A stretch of DNA of 64,000 bases from Neobacillus paridis (GTDB lineage: Bacteria; Bacillota; Bacilli; Bacillales; Cytobacillaceae). Shown here piece after piece: positions 8,029 to 15,237 of this stretch. Within the stretch, counting starts at the first letter, position 1. The number at the start of each line of letters is the position of its first letter. The translations under genes were made by a program, and so were the position numbers. The stretch spans positions 62,001 through 126,000 of the forward strand of contig NZ_JAESWB010000134.1 of the NCBI RefSeq assembly GCF_016765675.1, written 5' to 3'. The notes beneath the pieces are model-generated. The model searched no databases. It was given only the letters and a program-made list of their open reading frames with translations, and was not told the DNA's origin.

Positions 8029-8766
8029 CTAAAAATTAATATAGGAAATCATGGCTGACAAATTATCGTACCCGCCCCGTTCGTTTGCACCTTTAATGAG
8101 ATAGTCGCAAGCCGTTTCGTTATTTCCTGCTTTTAGAACTAATTCCGCTATTTCATGACCTGCGAGATGTTCTGTGATGCCGTCGCTTACCAAGATCAAA
8201 ATATCTTCTTTTGCCACGGCTCCTGATACAATATCAGGCTCCGCTTTTGGAAAAATACCGATACCCTTTGTCAAATATGCCCGTTCAGGATGAATAAGGG
8301 CTTCTTCTTTTGTAATTTTTTTGACTTTTAACAACTGTTCCGTCACGGTATGGTCGGTGGTCATTTGAATGAGGTTTCCTTCACGGAGAAGGAAAAACTT
8401 GGTGTTACCAATATGAACAAAGGTAATTTTTTTACTTTGCTGAAGCGCCACAAGCGTCAGTGAGGTGCATAGTCCGTGATAGCTTCCCATATCCCCTTTT
8501 CTTACGCCTTCTACCACACGATGCGCCACATAGACAGCCCGTTTTAAGACCGTCTCCAGATCTTTTTCCATTCCTCTTTTGTATACTTCTTCGATGTATT
8601 TTCGAATTTCAACGCCTGCGACCGCACTTGCCGTTTGACCGCCTTTATGTGCCCCTTGTCCATCTGCAACGAGTAAAAACAGGACTCCCTCATGTTCAAA
8701 TCCATCAATGAAATCTTCGTTGTATTCTCTTTTGTCTCCCTTATCTGTCATACCATGAAAATTCAC
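8029..8766 (-). CDS. PP2C-family serine/threonine phosphatase
   Basis: 245 residues, starting at GTG 8766 after GGGAGG. It is a compact PPM/PP2C metal-dependent phosphatase: metal-binding Asp residues are visible in REYNEDF, in VADGQGAHKGGQ, in LVSDGITEHL and in RGGYDNLSAMI. There is no membrane segment, so it acts in the cytoplasm. Bacterial relatives such as PrpC reverse phosphorylation by Hanks-type kinases. No partner kinase lies in the window, so the substrate may be a host protein. It is the first of a minus-strand set with a membrane protein and thymidylate kinase upstream. Confidence 0.88.
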   Translation of the reverse strand: MNFHGMTDKGDKREYNEDFIDGFEHEGVLFLLVADGQGAHKGGQTASAVAGVEIRKYIEEVYKRGMEKDLETVLKRAVYVAHRVVEGVRKGDMGSYHGLCTSLTLVALQQSKKITFVHIGNTKFFLLREGNLIQMTTDHTVTEQLLKVKKITKEEALIHPERAYLTKGIGIFPKAEPDIVSGAVAKEDILILVSDGITEHLAGHEIAELVLKAGNNETACDYLIKGANERGGYDNLSAMISYINF

Positions 8767-8821
8767 TTTTATGACCTCCCTTTTCTATTGCTTGATAACA
8801 AGAGAAAACTCTCTTGTGCTG

Positions 8822-9166
8822 TTAGAATCTTTGAATGGCTGTAATGAAAAAACCGGCATAGAACGCGAGCCTGACAGCTATTGCAATGATTAGGCTGATG
8901 AAGATCAATCGAAGTGTTTTTTTAGATGTATTGATTCCTGCCTCGTTCCTCCTCTCACTTTCCATGTGATACAGGAAAAATGTTGGGAAGAATGTGAAGG
9001 GGACAAACAAATACGGATAGATGATGATCATCATCATGATGAGATACGGAAAGATTCCTTCTTGCATGCGTGACATGAACGAAGAAAATGATTCATAGAA
9101 TGAAAGAGTTTTTTCTTCATCCTCCAAGACTTTTTTCTTCTTTGTTTCAGATTCGACTTCACTCAA
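8822..9166 (-). CDS. Small membrane protein with two membrane segments
   Basis: About 114 residues from a TTG at 9166, which is 9 bases after a perfect AGGAGG; longer starts would put the ribosome site inside the gene. A charged N-terminus (KKKKVLEDEEK) is followed by two hydrophobic stretches of about 25 residues (FPYLIMMMIIIYPYLFVPF and LIFISLIIAIAVRLAFYAGF). No family was recognised. It sits between the phosphatase and thymidylate kinase genes on one strand. Confidence 0.7.
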   Translation of the reverse strand: MSEVESETKKKKVLEDEEKTLSFYESFSSFMSRMQEGIFPYLIMMMIIIYPYLFVPFTFFPTFFLYHMESERRNEAGINTSKKTLRLIFISLIIAIAVRLAFYAGFFITAIQRF

Positions 9167-9205
9167 AAACACACACCTCCTCTCTAAAAAAACGTACATA
9201 GAAAT

Positions 9206-9814
9206 CTACATACGTTTTTTTACTTCTTCTATCAATTCTTGAAAAATGGCTTCTTCGGTTCGGTTCGTCACATCTAGTAAAATATGAGGAGAATCCTCGG
9301 AATCAAATAGATTGGCAAATTGAAGAACCCGTTCTTTTAAGGCAGGACGGTTACTTCGGCAAAACGCATCCAGTACATTTTGTTCCTTGCGATCTCCTAC
9401 TTTTCCGGTGAATAGAAACGTGAGACTGGGTGTAGGGGTATCTTGTTTAAACAACAAATGACTCTCCAAAATGATACGGTCTTTCAGCCCCATCCCCCCT
9501 TGATAGATGTAACTGGATTCAAAGAAACGGTCACTTACGACCCAAACCCCTTTTTCAAGAGCAGGACGAATGACAATTTCCAAATGCTCCTCTCTTGCAG
9601 CCTGAAACAGTAAGAGCTGTGTTTTGGCTGACACCTTATTTTCAACCAGGATTTCTTTTAATTTTTCGCCAAGTGGAGTGCCTCCTGGTTCCTTTGTCCA
9701 AATCACGGGAATCTCTTGTTCCATTAGCCATTCAGCTAACCGCTTGGATTGAGTGGTTTTTCCTGTTTCATCCAACCCTCCAAACACGATGAATTTCCCT
9801 TTTTTAGTCTTCAT
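9206..9814 (-). CDS. tmk: Thymidylate kinase
   Basis: 202 residues, the normal length for dTMP kinase, which makes dTDP from dTMP and ATP in the pathway to dTTP. The P-loop is GGLDETGKTTQ at the N-terminus. The thymidine-binding DR motif appears in VVSDRFFESSYIYQG. A second copy of this housekeeping enzyme on a plasmid fits an element that brings its own DNA synthesis enzymes. Its start overlaps the end of the next upstream gene by about 11 bases, so the two are probably translated together. Confidence 0.9.
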   Translation of the reverse strand: MKTKKGKFIVFGGLDETGKTTQSKRLAEWLMEQEIPVIWTKEPGGTPLGEKLKEILVENKVSAKTQLLLFQAAREEHLEIVIRPALEKGVWVVSDRFFESSYIYQGGMGLKDRIILESHLLFKQDTPTPSLTFLFTGKVGDRKEQNVLDAFCRSNRPALKERVLQFANLFDSEDSPHILLDVTNRTEEAIFQELIEEVKKRM

Positions 9815-10112
9815 CTACATCCTCCTCAATACAGGCATTGATTTCATCCATGTAATCCTCTATGAGATTTCTCCTTGATTGCCAGGTTTTTACGATATTT
9901 CGAACGTTTTCATTCTCGAACTTTTCCAAAATCAAATGAAGGATTTCATCAAAGGCTTGGTTTTGGAGAAAGATGAGCTGCAAAATCCCAAATGAGACAG
10001 CATCTTGTTTGTCGTAAAAGACCTTAATGTCGGCATCAAGTCCATCTTTTTTCAAATCATTTTGAAGTTGAATGATGTTATTTTTGGGAAATGGAATGAT
10101 TTTTTTATTCAT
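9804..10112 (-). CDS. Small acidic protein of unknown function
   Basis: 102 residues with an acidic C-terminus (CIEEDVDED). The sequence looks mainly helical and has no signal peptide or membrane segment. The start has a modest AGAGGG ribosome site. It overlaps the thymidylate kinase start and follows the DUF4046-like gene by about 10 bases, so the three genes look like one operon. No family was recognised. Confidence 0.7.
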   Translation of the reverse strand: MNKKIIPFPKNNIIQLQNDLKKDGLDADIKVFYDKQDAVSFGILQLIFLQNQAFDEILHLILEKFENENVRNIVKTWQSRRNLIEDYMDEINACIEEDVDED

Positions 10113-10121
10113 GGCAGCCCT

Positions 10122-10751
10122 CTATTCAAAGTTTTTAGTCGTCAAATGGGGATAGGCTGTGGTGATGACATCAAACGGTGAATTATAGAAAAGATTTAAG
10201 AGGATTTTTAACTTGTATTTGGTAAGCAATTCGCGGGTAATGATCCGGGGGATTTCTTCTTCCTGAAGATGGAGAATTTCTTCACAAAGGTATCGAATGC
10301 AAACGATCACCCTTTTTTCTCCTTGTACTCCGTAAAAATAGTTTGACGGGAAACTTTTTCGTTTCCCTTCCAAAACCTCCTTATAGACAGAAAGCACCAT
10401 TTCTTCAAATGATTCTTCCGGCAAATGCGGGTAAGCTATCCGAAGCAGATAGCGGATACTTCGCTTTTCATTTTTTTCTGGGAAATCTTCTACATACCGC
10501 ATGAGGGCTTCAAGATGGTTTTCTTTTAACGTGGGAAAATCAAGGGTTTCATACGCTTCTTCTGGAGTAATACAAAGAATATACTCGATGAGATAGGTTA
10601 AGAGCTGCTGGATTCTCTTTTTTCTGACGTGAGGCGAAAAAAAGACTGGCGGAAAAGATTTAATGTCTCCAGCTAAAAGACGCCGGTACGTTTTAACGCT
10701 TTCAGAAGACAGCAAGGATTGGTTGTCTTTTGAAAGTGAGGAATAGGTCAT
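10122..10751 (-). CDS. Protein with internal duplication, DUF4046-like
   Basis: 209 residues made of two similar helical units, one around LLAGDIKSFPPVFF and the other around VLEGKRKSFPSNYF, each followed by a helix-rich 60-residue part. This pattern resembles the DUF4046 repeat found in Bacillus and phage proteins; that assignment is from memory and only moderately sure. No catalytic residues stand out. AAGGAGG precedes the ATG. The 13-bp motif (10772-10784) lies about 20 bases upstream of the start, near a TTGACA and TATAAT-rich region that probably holds the promoter of the 8.8-10.7 kb operon. Confidence 0.7.
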   Translation of the reverse strand: MTYSSLSKDNQSLLSSESVKTYRRLLAGDIKSFPPVFFSPHVRKKRIQQLLTYLIEYILCITPEEAYETLDFPTLKENHLEALMRYVEDFPEKNEKRSIRYLLRIAYPHLPEESFEEMVLSVYKEVLEGKRKSFPSNYFYGVQGEKRVIVCIRYLCEEILHLQEEEIPRIITRELLTKYKLKILLNLFYNSPFDVITTAYPHLTTKNFE

Positions 10752-10858
10752 TTAAAAACCTCCTTATATTTTATTCCTTTATTCATATATTATTCCTATG
10801 TTATATTATACACTCTTTTGTCAAGAATTTCTTCTTTTTCCGCCAAACAAAAAAAATA

Positions 10859-11185
10859 TTATGGAACAGGCAAAAAATTAGCAAAGATGGAAAGAAGGTA
10901 ATCCCAATTTAGCCAAATCATAGATAGTCCGATCAGGAGAAAAATGATATAGAGAAGGGGGTACTCATTGGAAAGTTTAGGTGAAATCACGAAACCTGAA
11001 GTTATACAGATGACCATCATCGCTATTTCAAGAGATGGGGTCAGGGTAAAAATAGGGCCGATGATACTCGCCAACCCTAATCCGACTAACACATGACCGA
11101 CAGGTAGAAATTTAATGAATAGGGAAAACAAAAGGCCAATCAATACGAATTCTTTCGGAAAAAATGACCCGACATAGACCAACAT
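10859..11185 (-). CDS. Small integral membrane protein
   Basis: 108 residues from an ATG at 11185 that has AAGGAGG just upstream; a longer frame starting at 11281 would overlap the next gene and lacks a ribosome site. Most of the protein is hydrophobic, with three or four membrane segments (for example LIGLLFSLFIKFLPVG, AMMVICITSGFVI and LYIIFLLIGLSMIWL). No family was recognised. It follows the zinc-ribbon gene at 11247. Confidence 0.65.
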   Translation of the reverse strand: MLVYVGSFFPKEFVLIGLLFSLFIKFLPVGHVLVGLGLASIIGPIFTLTPSLEIAMMVICITSGFVISPKLSNEYPLLYIIFLLIGLSMIWLNWDYLLSIFANFLPVP

Positions 11186-11246
11186 TCGCCCCTCCTTTTT
11201 TCTTATATGAACAGCATAAGACAAAAAGGGAAAATCCCCTTTTGCA

Positions 11247-11543
11247 TTAGTCGAATTGGAATTGAATCTTGTAGTTTTCATCCAATACTAGATAGGTTTC
11301 AAACTCCTTGCCTGTTTTAGGTGATACGAGTTTGACCTTTTTGGAGGTTTTGCCTGTACCTCCAAGAAGTTGTTTCGCTTCCTGTTTGGTAATGGATTTC
11401 TTTCCTAATTTTTCGAGTTGGTTTTTCCAGATGGTCACTTTACAGCCTCCATCTTCCTCTTTCCAATTGCGGCAACCATAGGCCTTTGCGTTTTCTACGA
11501 TGTCGCCCCCGCAGGCTGGACATTTGGCAATGATTTCTGCCAT
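11247..11543 (-). CDS. Stand-alone topoisomerase-type zinc-ribbon protein
   Basis: 98 residues, clearly homologous to the last 90 residues of the TopB encoded next to it: both have a CPxCGG...ENxKAYxC zinc finger, an IWKNxLEKLGKKSI block and a KVKL...F..YL ending. It therefore looks like a detached duplicate of the topoisomerase C-terminal domain, which binds single-stranded DNA. It may cooperate with or regulate TopB, or bind DNA on its own. AGGAG precedes the ATG. Confidence 0.8.
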   Translation of the reverse strand: MAEIIAKCPACGGDIVENAKAYGCRNWKEEDGGCKVTIWKNQLEKLGKKSITKQEAKQLLGGTGKTSKKVKLVSPKTGKEFETYLVLDENYKIQFQFD

Positions 11544-11617
11544 TCAAATCACTCCTAAAAATAGTATGTAGCCAAAAATGGCCATAACAAGAGAGTGTTT
11601 GCACACTCTCCTACTCT

Positions 11618-13786
11618 CTAAAACTCAAGTTCAATTTTGCTATTTTTATAGACAAGATATGCCTCAAAGGTTTTTCCTTTGGTGCTTTTGAGTTTTACTT
11701 TTCGTGTAGTTTTTTTCTTTTCAAATAGTTGTTTTGCTTGTAACGCTGAAATCGACTTTTTGCCTAACTTCTCCAAACTGTTTTTCCAGATAGTTTCCTT
11801 GCATCCTTGTTTCCAGTTTGCACAAGAGTAGGCTTTTGTGTTTTCTACAATATTCCCTCCGCAGGATGGACATTTGCAAATGACCGTCTGTTCTTTTTTA
11901 GCGGTTCCTAACTTTTGGGCGGCAGAGCCCAAGACTTCTGCTACCATTTGGGCAAGTTCGTTCTTCAATTCTGTCATGAAGGCTTTTCTTGTGAGTTTCC
12001 CTTCTTCAATAAGAGAAAGTTTCTGTTCCCAAACAGCCGTCATTTCAGGGGATTTTAGGGTTTCAACTGGCAACACATTAAAGAGCGCCATGCCTTTTTC
12101 ATCAGTCGGAACGAGCATTTTCTTCTCCCGCTTTACATAGCCGCGCTTGATCAATTCTTCAATGATGCTGGCTCTTGTCGCCTCGGTTCCGATGCCCTCA
12201 CTTTCTTTCAAGGTGGCTTTTAACGCATCATCCTCCACCAGGTTACCAACATTTTTCATGGCAGCAATCAGTTCTCCGTCGGTAAAACGGCTTGGTGGCG
12301 TTGTTTTCTTCTTTTCTACATCCATCTTTTTCTGTGAGACCGAATCATGTTGCGAAAGAGCCGGCAGCATTTGGGCATTCGGAATTCCTTCCACTTCTCT
12401 CCATCCAGCTTGCTTCAAGACTTTTCCGCTAGATTTGAAGGTTTCACCCTCCACGGTGGTCACTGCTTTGGTTTCCTCCCAGATACAAACCGGATAGAAT
12501 GCTGCTACAAACCGTTTGACGATCGTTTCGTAGACAGCGAGCTCCTCTTTCGAGAGTGTCGACAAGTCCGGAGCCTTATTGGTTGGAATGAGTGCTTCGT
12601 GGTCAGTGGTTTTGGCGTCATTGACCATGTAGGAGGCAATCGACCAACCTTCTTTCAAGGCTTTTCCGGCAAATGGGAAACTTCCCGTAAGATTTTGAAG
12701 CCTTACTTTTGTTGTTTTGCCTGTTCCGGTTGCGATGTACCTGGAACTCGTTCTTGGATAGGTAATGAGTTTGTGCTTATCATAGAGATTTTGTGCGAGT
12801 TCAAGTGTTTTACTGACAGAAAATCCATGCGTTTTGCTCATGATCCGTTGCAGTTCACTCAAATTAAACAGAAGGGGTTGTACTTCCCTTTTCTCGGATA
12901 CGTCAACCTCGGTTAAGATACCGTTTTTATCTTTTACCTTCTGAAGTACTGCTCTTGCATCCATTTCATTTGAAAACTTTGTTTCTTTACCCTTGAACCA
13001 CGTTCCCTCAAATTCACCATTTGGATGTTTGAAAATAGTCTTTAATACAAAGTAGTCTTCCGGTTTAAAATTTCTAATTTCCTGTTCTCTTTTCACCAAG
13101 ATAGCAAGGGTCGGGGTTTGCACTCGGCCAATCGAAAGAACATTTTTAAAGCCGCCAAATTTAATGGTCATCGCACGGGTCATATTCAAACCAACCAGAT
13201 AGTCGCTTTCTGCCCGGCACTTGGCAGCATCCGCCAGTCCATCATAGGCATGCCCATCTTTACGGGTATTGTAGGCTTTTAAGATTCCTTCTTCCGTAAA
13301 ATCTCGAATCCACATCCTCTCAAAAGGCTTCTTACAGCCAGAGAGCTGGTAGATGGTACGGAAGATATGCTCCCCTTCTCTTTCAGAGTCGGTTGACACA
13401 ATGATTTTTTCCGTGTTTATATCATTGAACAGCGATTTTACTGTCTGGAATTGTTTTTTCGTTAAGCCTTTCATACCGTATATGACTTTTAACGGAATAT
13501 AGTCGAAGAAAAAAGGAAGCGTGTCCATCTTCCAAGATTTCAATTCTGGTTCGATTTCATGCGGTTCTTTCAATGCGGTTAGATGGCCATAGGCGTAGGT
13601 ATAGAGATGCATATTCCCTTTTAGGAATCCTTCTTTTCTTGCCTCTCTAATGAGCCTTTCATATTTGGGGTTCGATAGGTGTTTTGTTTTTAAGAATTCC
13701 CCGTTAGATAGTTGAACATCCCCAAATGCCGCGGCCACAGTGATAGCCTGATCTGGTTTTTCGCATAGAACAACAATTTGACTCAT
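11618..13786 (-). CDS. topB: DNA topoisomerase III
   Basis: 722 residues from the ATG at 13786, which follows ATAAGGAGG; an upstream in-frame start has no ribosome site. The N-terminal Toprim domain starts with IVVLCEKPDQAITVA and contains VSTDSEREGEHIFR. The active Tyr lies in KLITYPRTSSRYI near residue 343, after the typical GRVQTPTLAILVKRE. A Cys4 zinc ribbon (CKCPSCGG) sits near residue 640. Type IA topoisomerases relax and decatenate DNA; plasmid TopB proteins help to separate daughter molecules and are common on conjugative elements. The 13-bp motif at 13835-13847 is in its promoter region, followed by TATAAT. Confidence 0.95.
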   Translation of the reverse strand: MSQIVVLCEKPDQAITVAAAFGDVQLSNGEFLKTKHLSNPKYERLIREARKEGFLKGNMHLYTYAYGHLTALKEPHEIEPELKSWKMDTLPFFFDYIPLKVIYGMKGLTKKQFQTVKSLFNDINTEKIIVSTDSEREGEHIFRTIYQLSGCKKPFERMWIRDFTEEGILKAYNTRKDGHAYDGLADAAKCRAESDYLVGLNMTRAMTIKFGGFKNVLSIGRVQTPTLAILVKREQEIRNFKPEDYFVLKTIFKHPNGEFEGTWFKGKETKFSNEMDARAVLQKVKDKNGILTEVDVSEKREVQPLLFNLSELQRIMSKTHGFSVSKTLELAQNLYDKHKLITYPRTSSRYIATGTGKTTKVRLQNLTGSFPFAGKALKEGWSIASYMVNDAKTTDHEALIPTNKAPDLSTLSKEELAVYETIVKRFVAAFYPVCIWEETKAVTTVEGETFKSSGKVLKQAGWREVEGIPNAQMLPALSQHDSVSQKKMDVEKKKTTPPSRFTDGELIAAMKNVGNLVEDDALKATLKESEGIGTEATRASIIEELIKRGYVKREKKMLVPTDEKGMALFNVLPVETLKSPEMTAVWEQKLSLIEEGKLTRKAFMTELKNELAQMVAEVLGSAAQKLGTAKKEQTVICKCPSCGGNIVENTKAYSCANWKQGCKETIWKNSLEKLGKKSISALQAKQLFEKKKTTRKVKLKSTKGKTFEAYLVYKNSKIELEF

Positions 13787-13834
13787 GAACGAGTACCTCC
13801 TTATGATTACAGTTTTATTATAACACATATTTAT

Positions 13835-13847
13835 GAATATCGGAATA
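13835..13847 (-). promoter_or_regulatory. GAATATCGGAATA motif upstream of topB
   Basis: On the minus strand TATTCCGATATTC is followed 12 bases later by TATAAT, upstream of topB. The motif covers the -35 position. Confidence 0.5.
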
Positions 13848-13902
13848 TTTTAAGAATGAGGTTATTATTAGAAGTAAAAAAGAACCGCCATGAATGGCGG
13901 TG

Positions 13903-14436
13903 TCAAAACGAAAAAACATTTGAGAAATCGGGTAACGGCGGCAATTCTACTCCAAAAAACGAAACGCCGTCTGGTGTAGACGAAATGAAGTTGGGCGGAG
14001 TTTGTGGGTTTGCCGGATCTTCTTTCCCATCCTTTCTATTTTTCATTTCCTCTAATTTCGAGTTAATGAATTGTTCCATTTGGTCAACCAATGCCCCTTC
14101 TCCAAATATAGATGTGGATGGTTGTCCAATCTCATCTTTTATGGGAATCTGCCCCTTTTCCATCCAACTGGGAAAATCGAAGGATTCCCTTACGGTTGAA
14201 ACCATTTCCCTTATTTTATTTATGAAGGGAGAGGCAGGCATATTGTCTTTCATTCCAGGGGCAAGTGGAATGGTGGTATCCACGGAATCAGGTGTTCCTG
14301 CTTCGGGAAAATCGTGCTGATGCATTTGATGAACTGGTTTCTTCATCCATTCATGGTTGTGATCAAATTCATCCGCAAAAACGTTCATTGGCACAAAACA
14401 AAAGACAATCACAAGCAACAAAACAACCTTCTTCAA
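13903..14436 (-). CDS. Exported protein of unknown function
   Basis: 177 residues from a TTG at 14436 preceded by AAAGGAGAG. The N-terminus MKKVVLLLVIVFCFVPMNVFA is a Sec signal peptide with probable cleavage after AFA. The mature part is rich in His, Pro, Met, Asp and Glu (EFDHNHEWMKKPVHQMHQHD), with no lipobox and no second membrane segment, so it should be released or wall-associated. The His-rich start could bind metal, but this is a guess. No family was recognised. Confidence 0.7.
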   Translation of the reverse strand: MKKVVLLLVIVFCFVPMNVFADEFDHNHEWMKKPVHQMHQHDFPEAGTPDSVDTTIPLAPGMKDNMPASPFINKIREMVSTVRESFDFPSWMEKGQIPIKDEIGQPSTSIFGEGALVDQMEQFINSKLEEMKNRKDGKEDPANPQTPPNFISSTPDGVSFFGVELPPLPDFSNVFSF

Positions 14437-14469
14437 GAAAAACTCTCCTTTTCCGTCGTATTTTTTGTT

Positions 14470-15102
14470 TCAAGAGAAAACATAACCGTTTTCTCTTAAA
14501 CTGCTATATGAGGTTCCGCCTTTTGCAACAATAATGTGGTCCAAAAACATATATCTCGTAGATTGAAAAAAACGAGATAGCTGGAGAGTTACGTCAATAT
14601 CCTCGTTGGAAATACGAGCGTCTCCGGATGGATGGTTATGCATGAGAACAAAAGCGGTTCCTTTCATTTGTTCCAACAAAGATTTCATTTGTTCAAATGG
14701 TGGAAAGGACACTTCTTCTTCCGAGCCAACACTTAAGAGGTGGTGGGTGTAATTCCCTTTTTCATTCACAATGAACATGAGAAGGTATTCGTGGTCTTTG
14801 TTACGAATTTCCTCTGCTTCTTTCAAACTCGCCCATTCTTTGGCGTTTTTAGGACTACTAGAAGATTTCCACTTCCATTCATCCAAAAGAAACAGGACTT
14901 GTTGAAGGCGCATGGCTTGATCTGTAGTAAGACCGTATTCCTTCATGAAATCTTCAATGGATTTTTCCTTTTCTTTTGACCATTTTGAGATATCCTTCGG
15001 GAATCCGACAAGCGGATTTCCAACGATAAGCTGCAAGCGCTGTACATAGGAAATGGCCATAGGAATAGGACTTGAATTCTCCTTCTTAAATAATCCAAAC
15101 AT
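14470..15102 (-). CDS. Second RadC-type JAB/MPN domain protein
   Basis: About 210 residues from an ATG at 15102 with AGGTG upstream. The C-terminal half is a RadC-like JAB domain with the metal signature HNHPSGDARISNED and ending HIIVAKGGTSYSSLRENGYVF. The N-terminal half is an unrelated helical region, so this is a different architecture from the RadC at 1267. Function of such proteins is unresolved. The motif copy at 15178-15190 lies upstream in its promoter region. Confidence 0.85.
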   Translation of the reverse strand: MFGLFKKENSSPIPMAISYVQRLQLIVGNPLVGFPKDISKWSKEKEKSIEDFMKEYGLTTDQAMRLQQVLFLLDEWKWKSSSSPKNAKEWASLKEAEEIRNKDHEYLLMFIVNEKGNYTHHLLSVGSEEEVSFPPFEQMKSLLEQMKGTAFVLMHNHPSGDARISNEDIDVTLQLSRFFQSTRYMFLDHIIVAKGGTSYSSLRENGYVFS

Positions 15103-15177
15103 ATGATTCACCTACTTTATCGAAAATAAGAGCTAATTGTTACCTTTATTATTCCATATCATATAGGAATATTACAA

Positions 15178-15190
15178 GAATATCGGAATA
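15178..15190 (-). promoter_or_regulatory. GAATATCGGAATA motif upstream of the second radC
   Basis: Exact copy of the motif also found at 13835 and 25251. On the minus strand it is followed about 14 bases later by a TATGAT -10 candidate. Confidence 0.45.
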
Positions 15191-15207
15191 AAATAAAAAG
15201 AATAAAA

Positions 15208-15237
15208 AAAGACTAGAGAGAGGACTCTCTAGTCTTT
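15208..15237 (-). terminator. Strong terminator of the VWA gene
   Basis: A 13-bp stem AAAGACTAGAGAG / CTCTCTAGTCTTT with an AGGA loop and a T7 tract on the minus strand. The stop codon of the VWA gene lies inside the hairpin. Confidence 0.85.
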
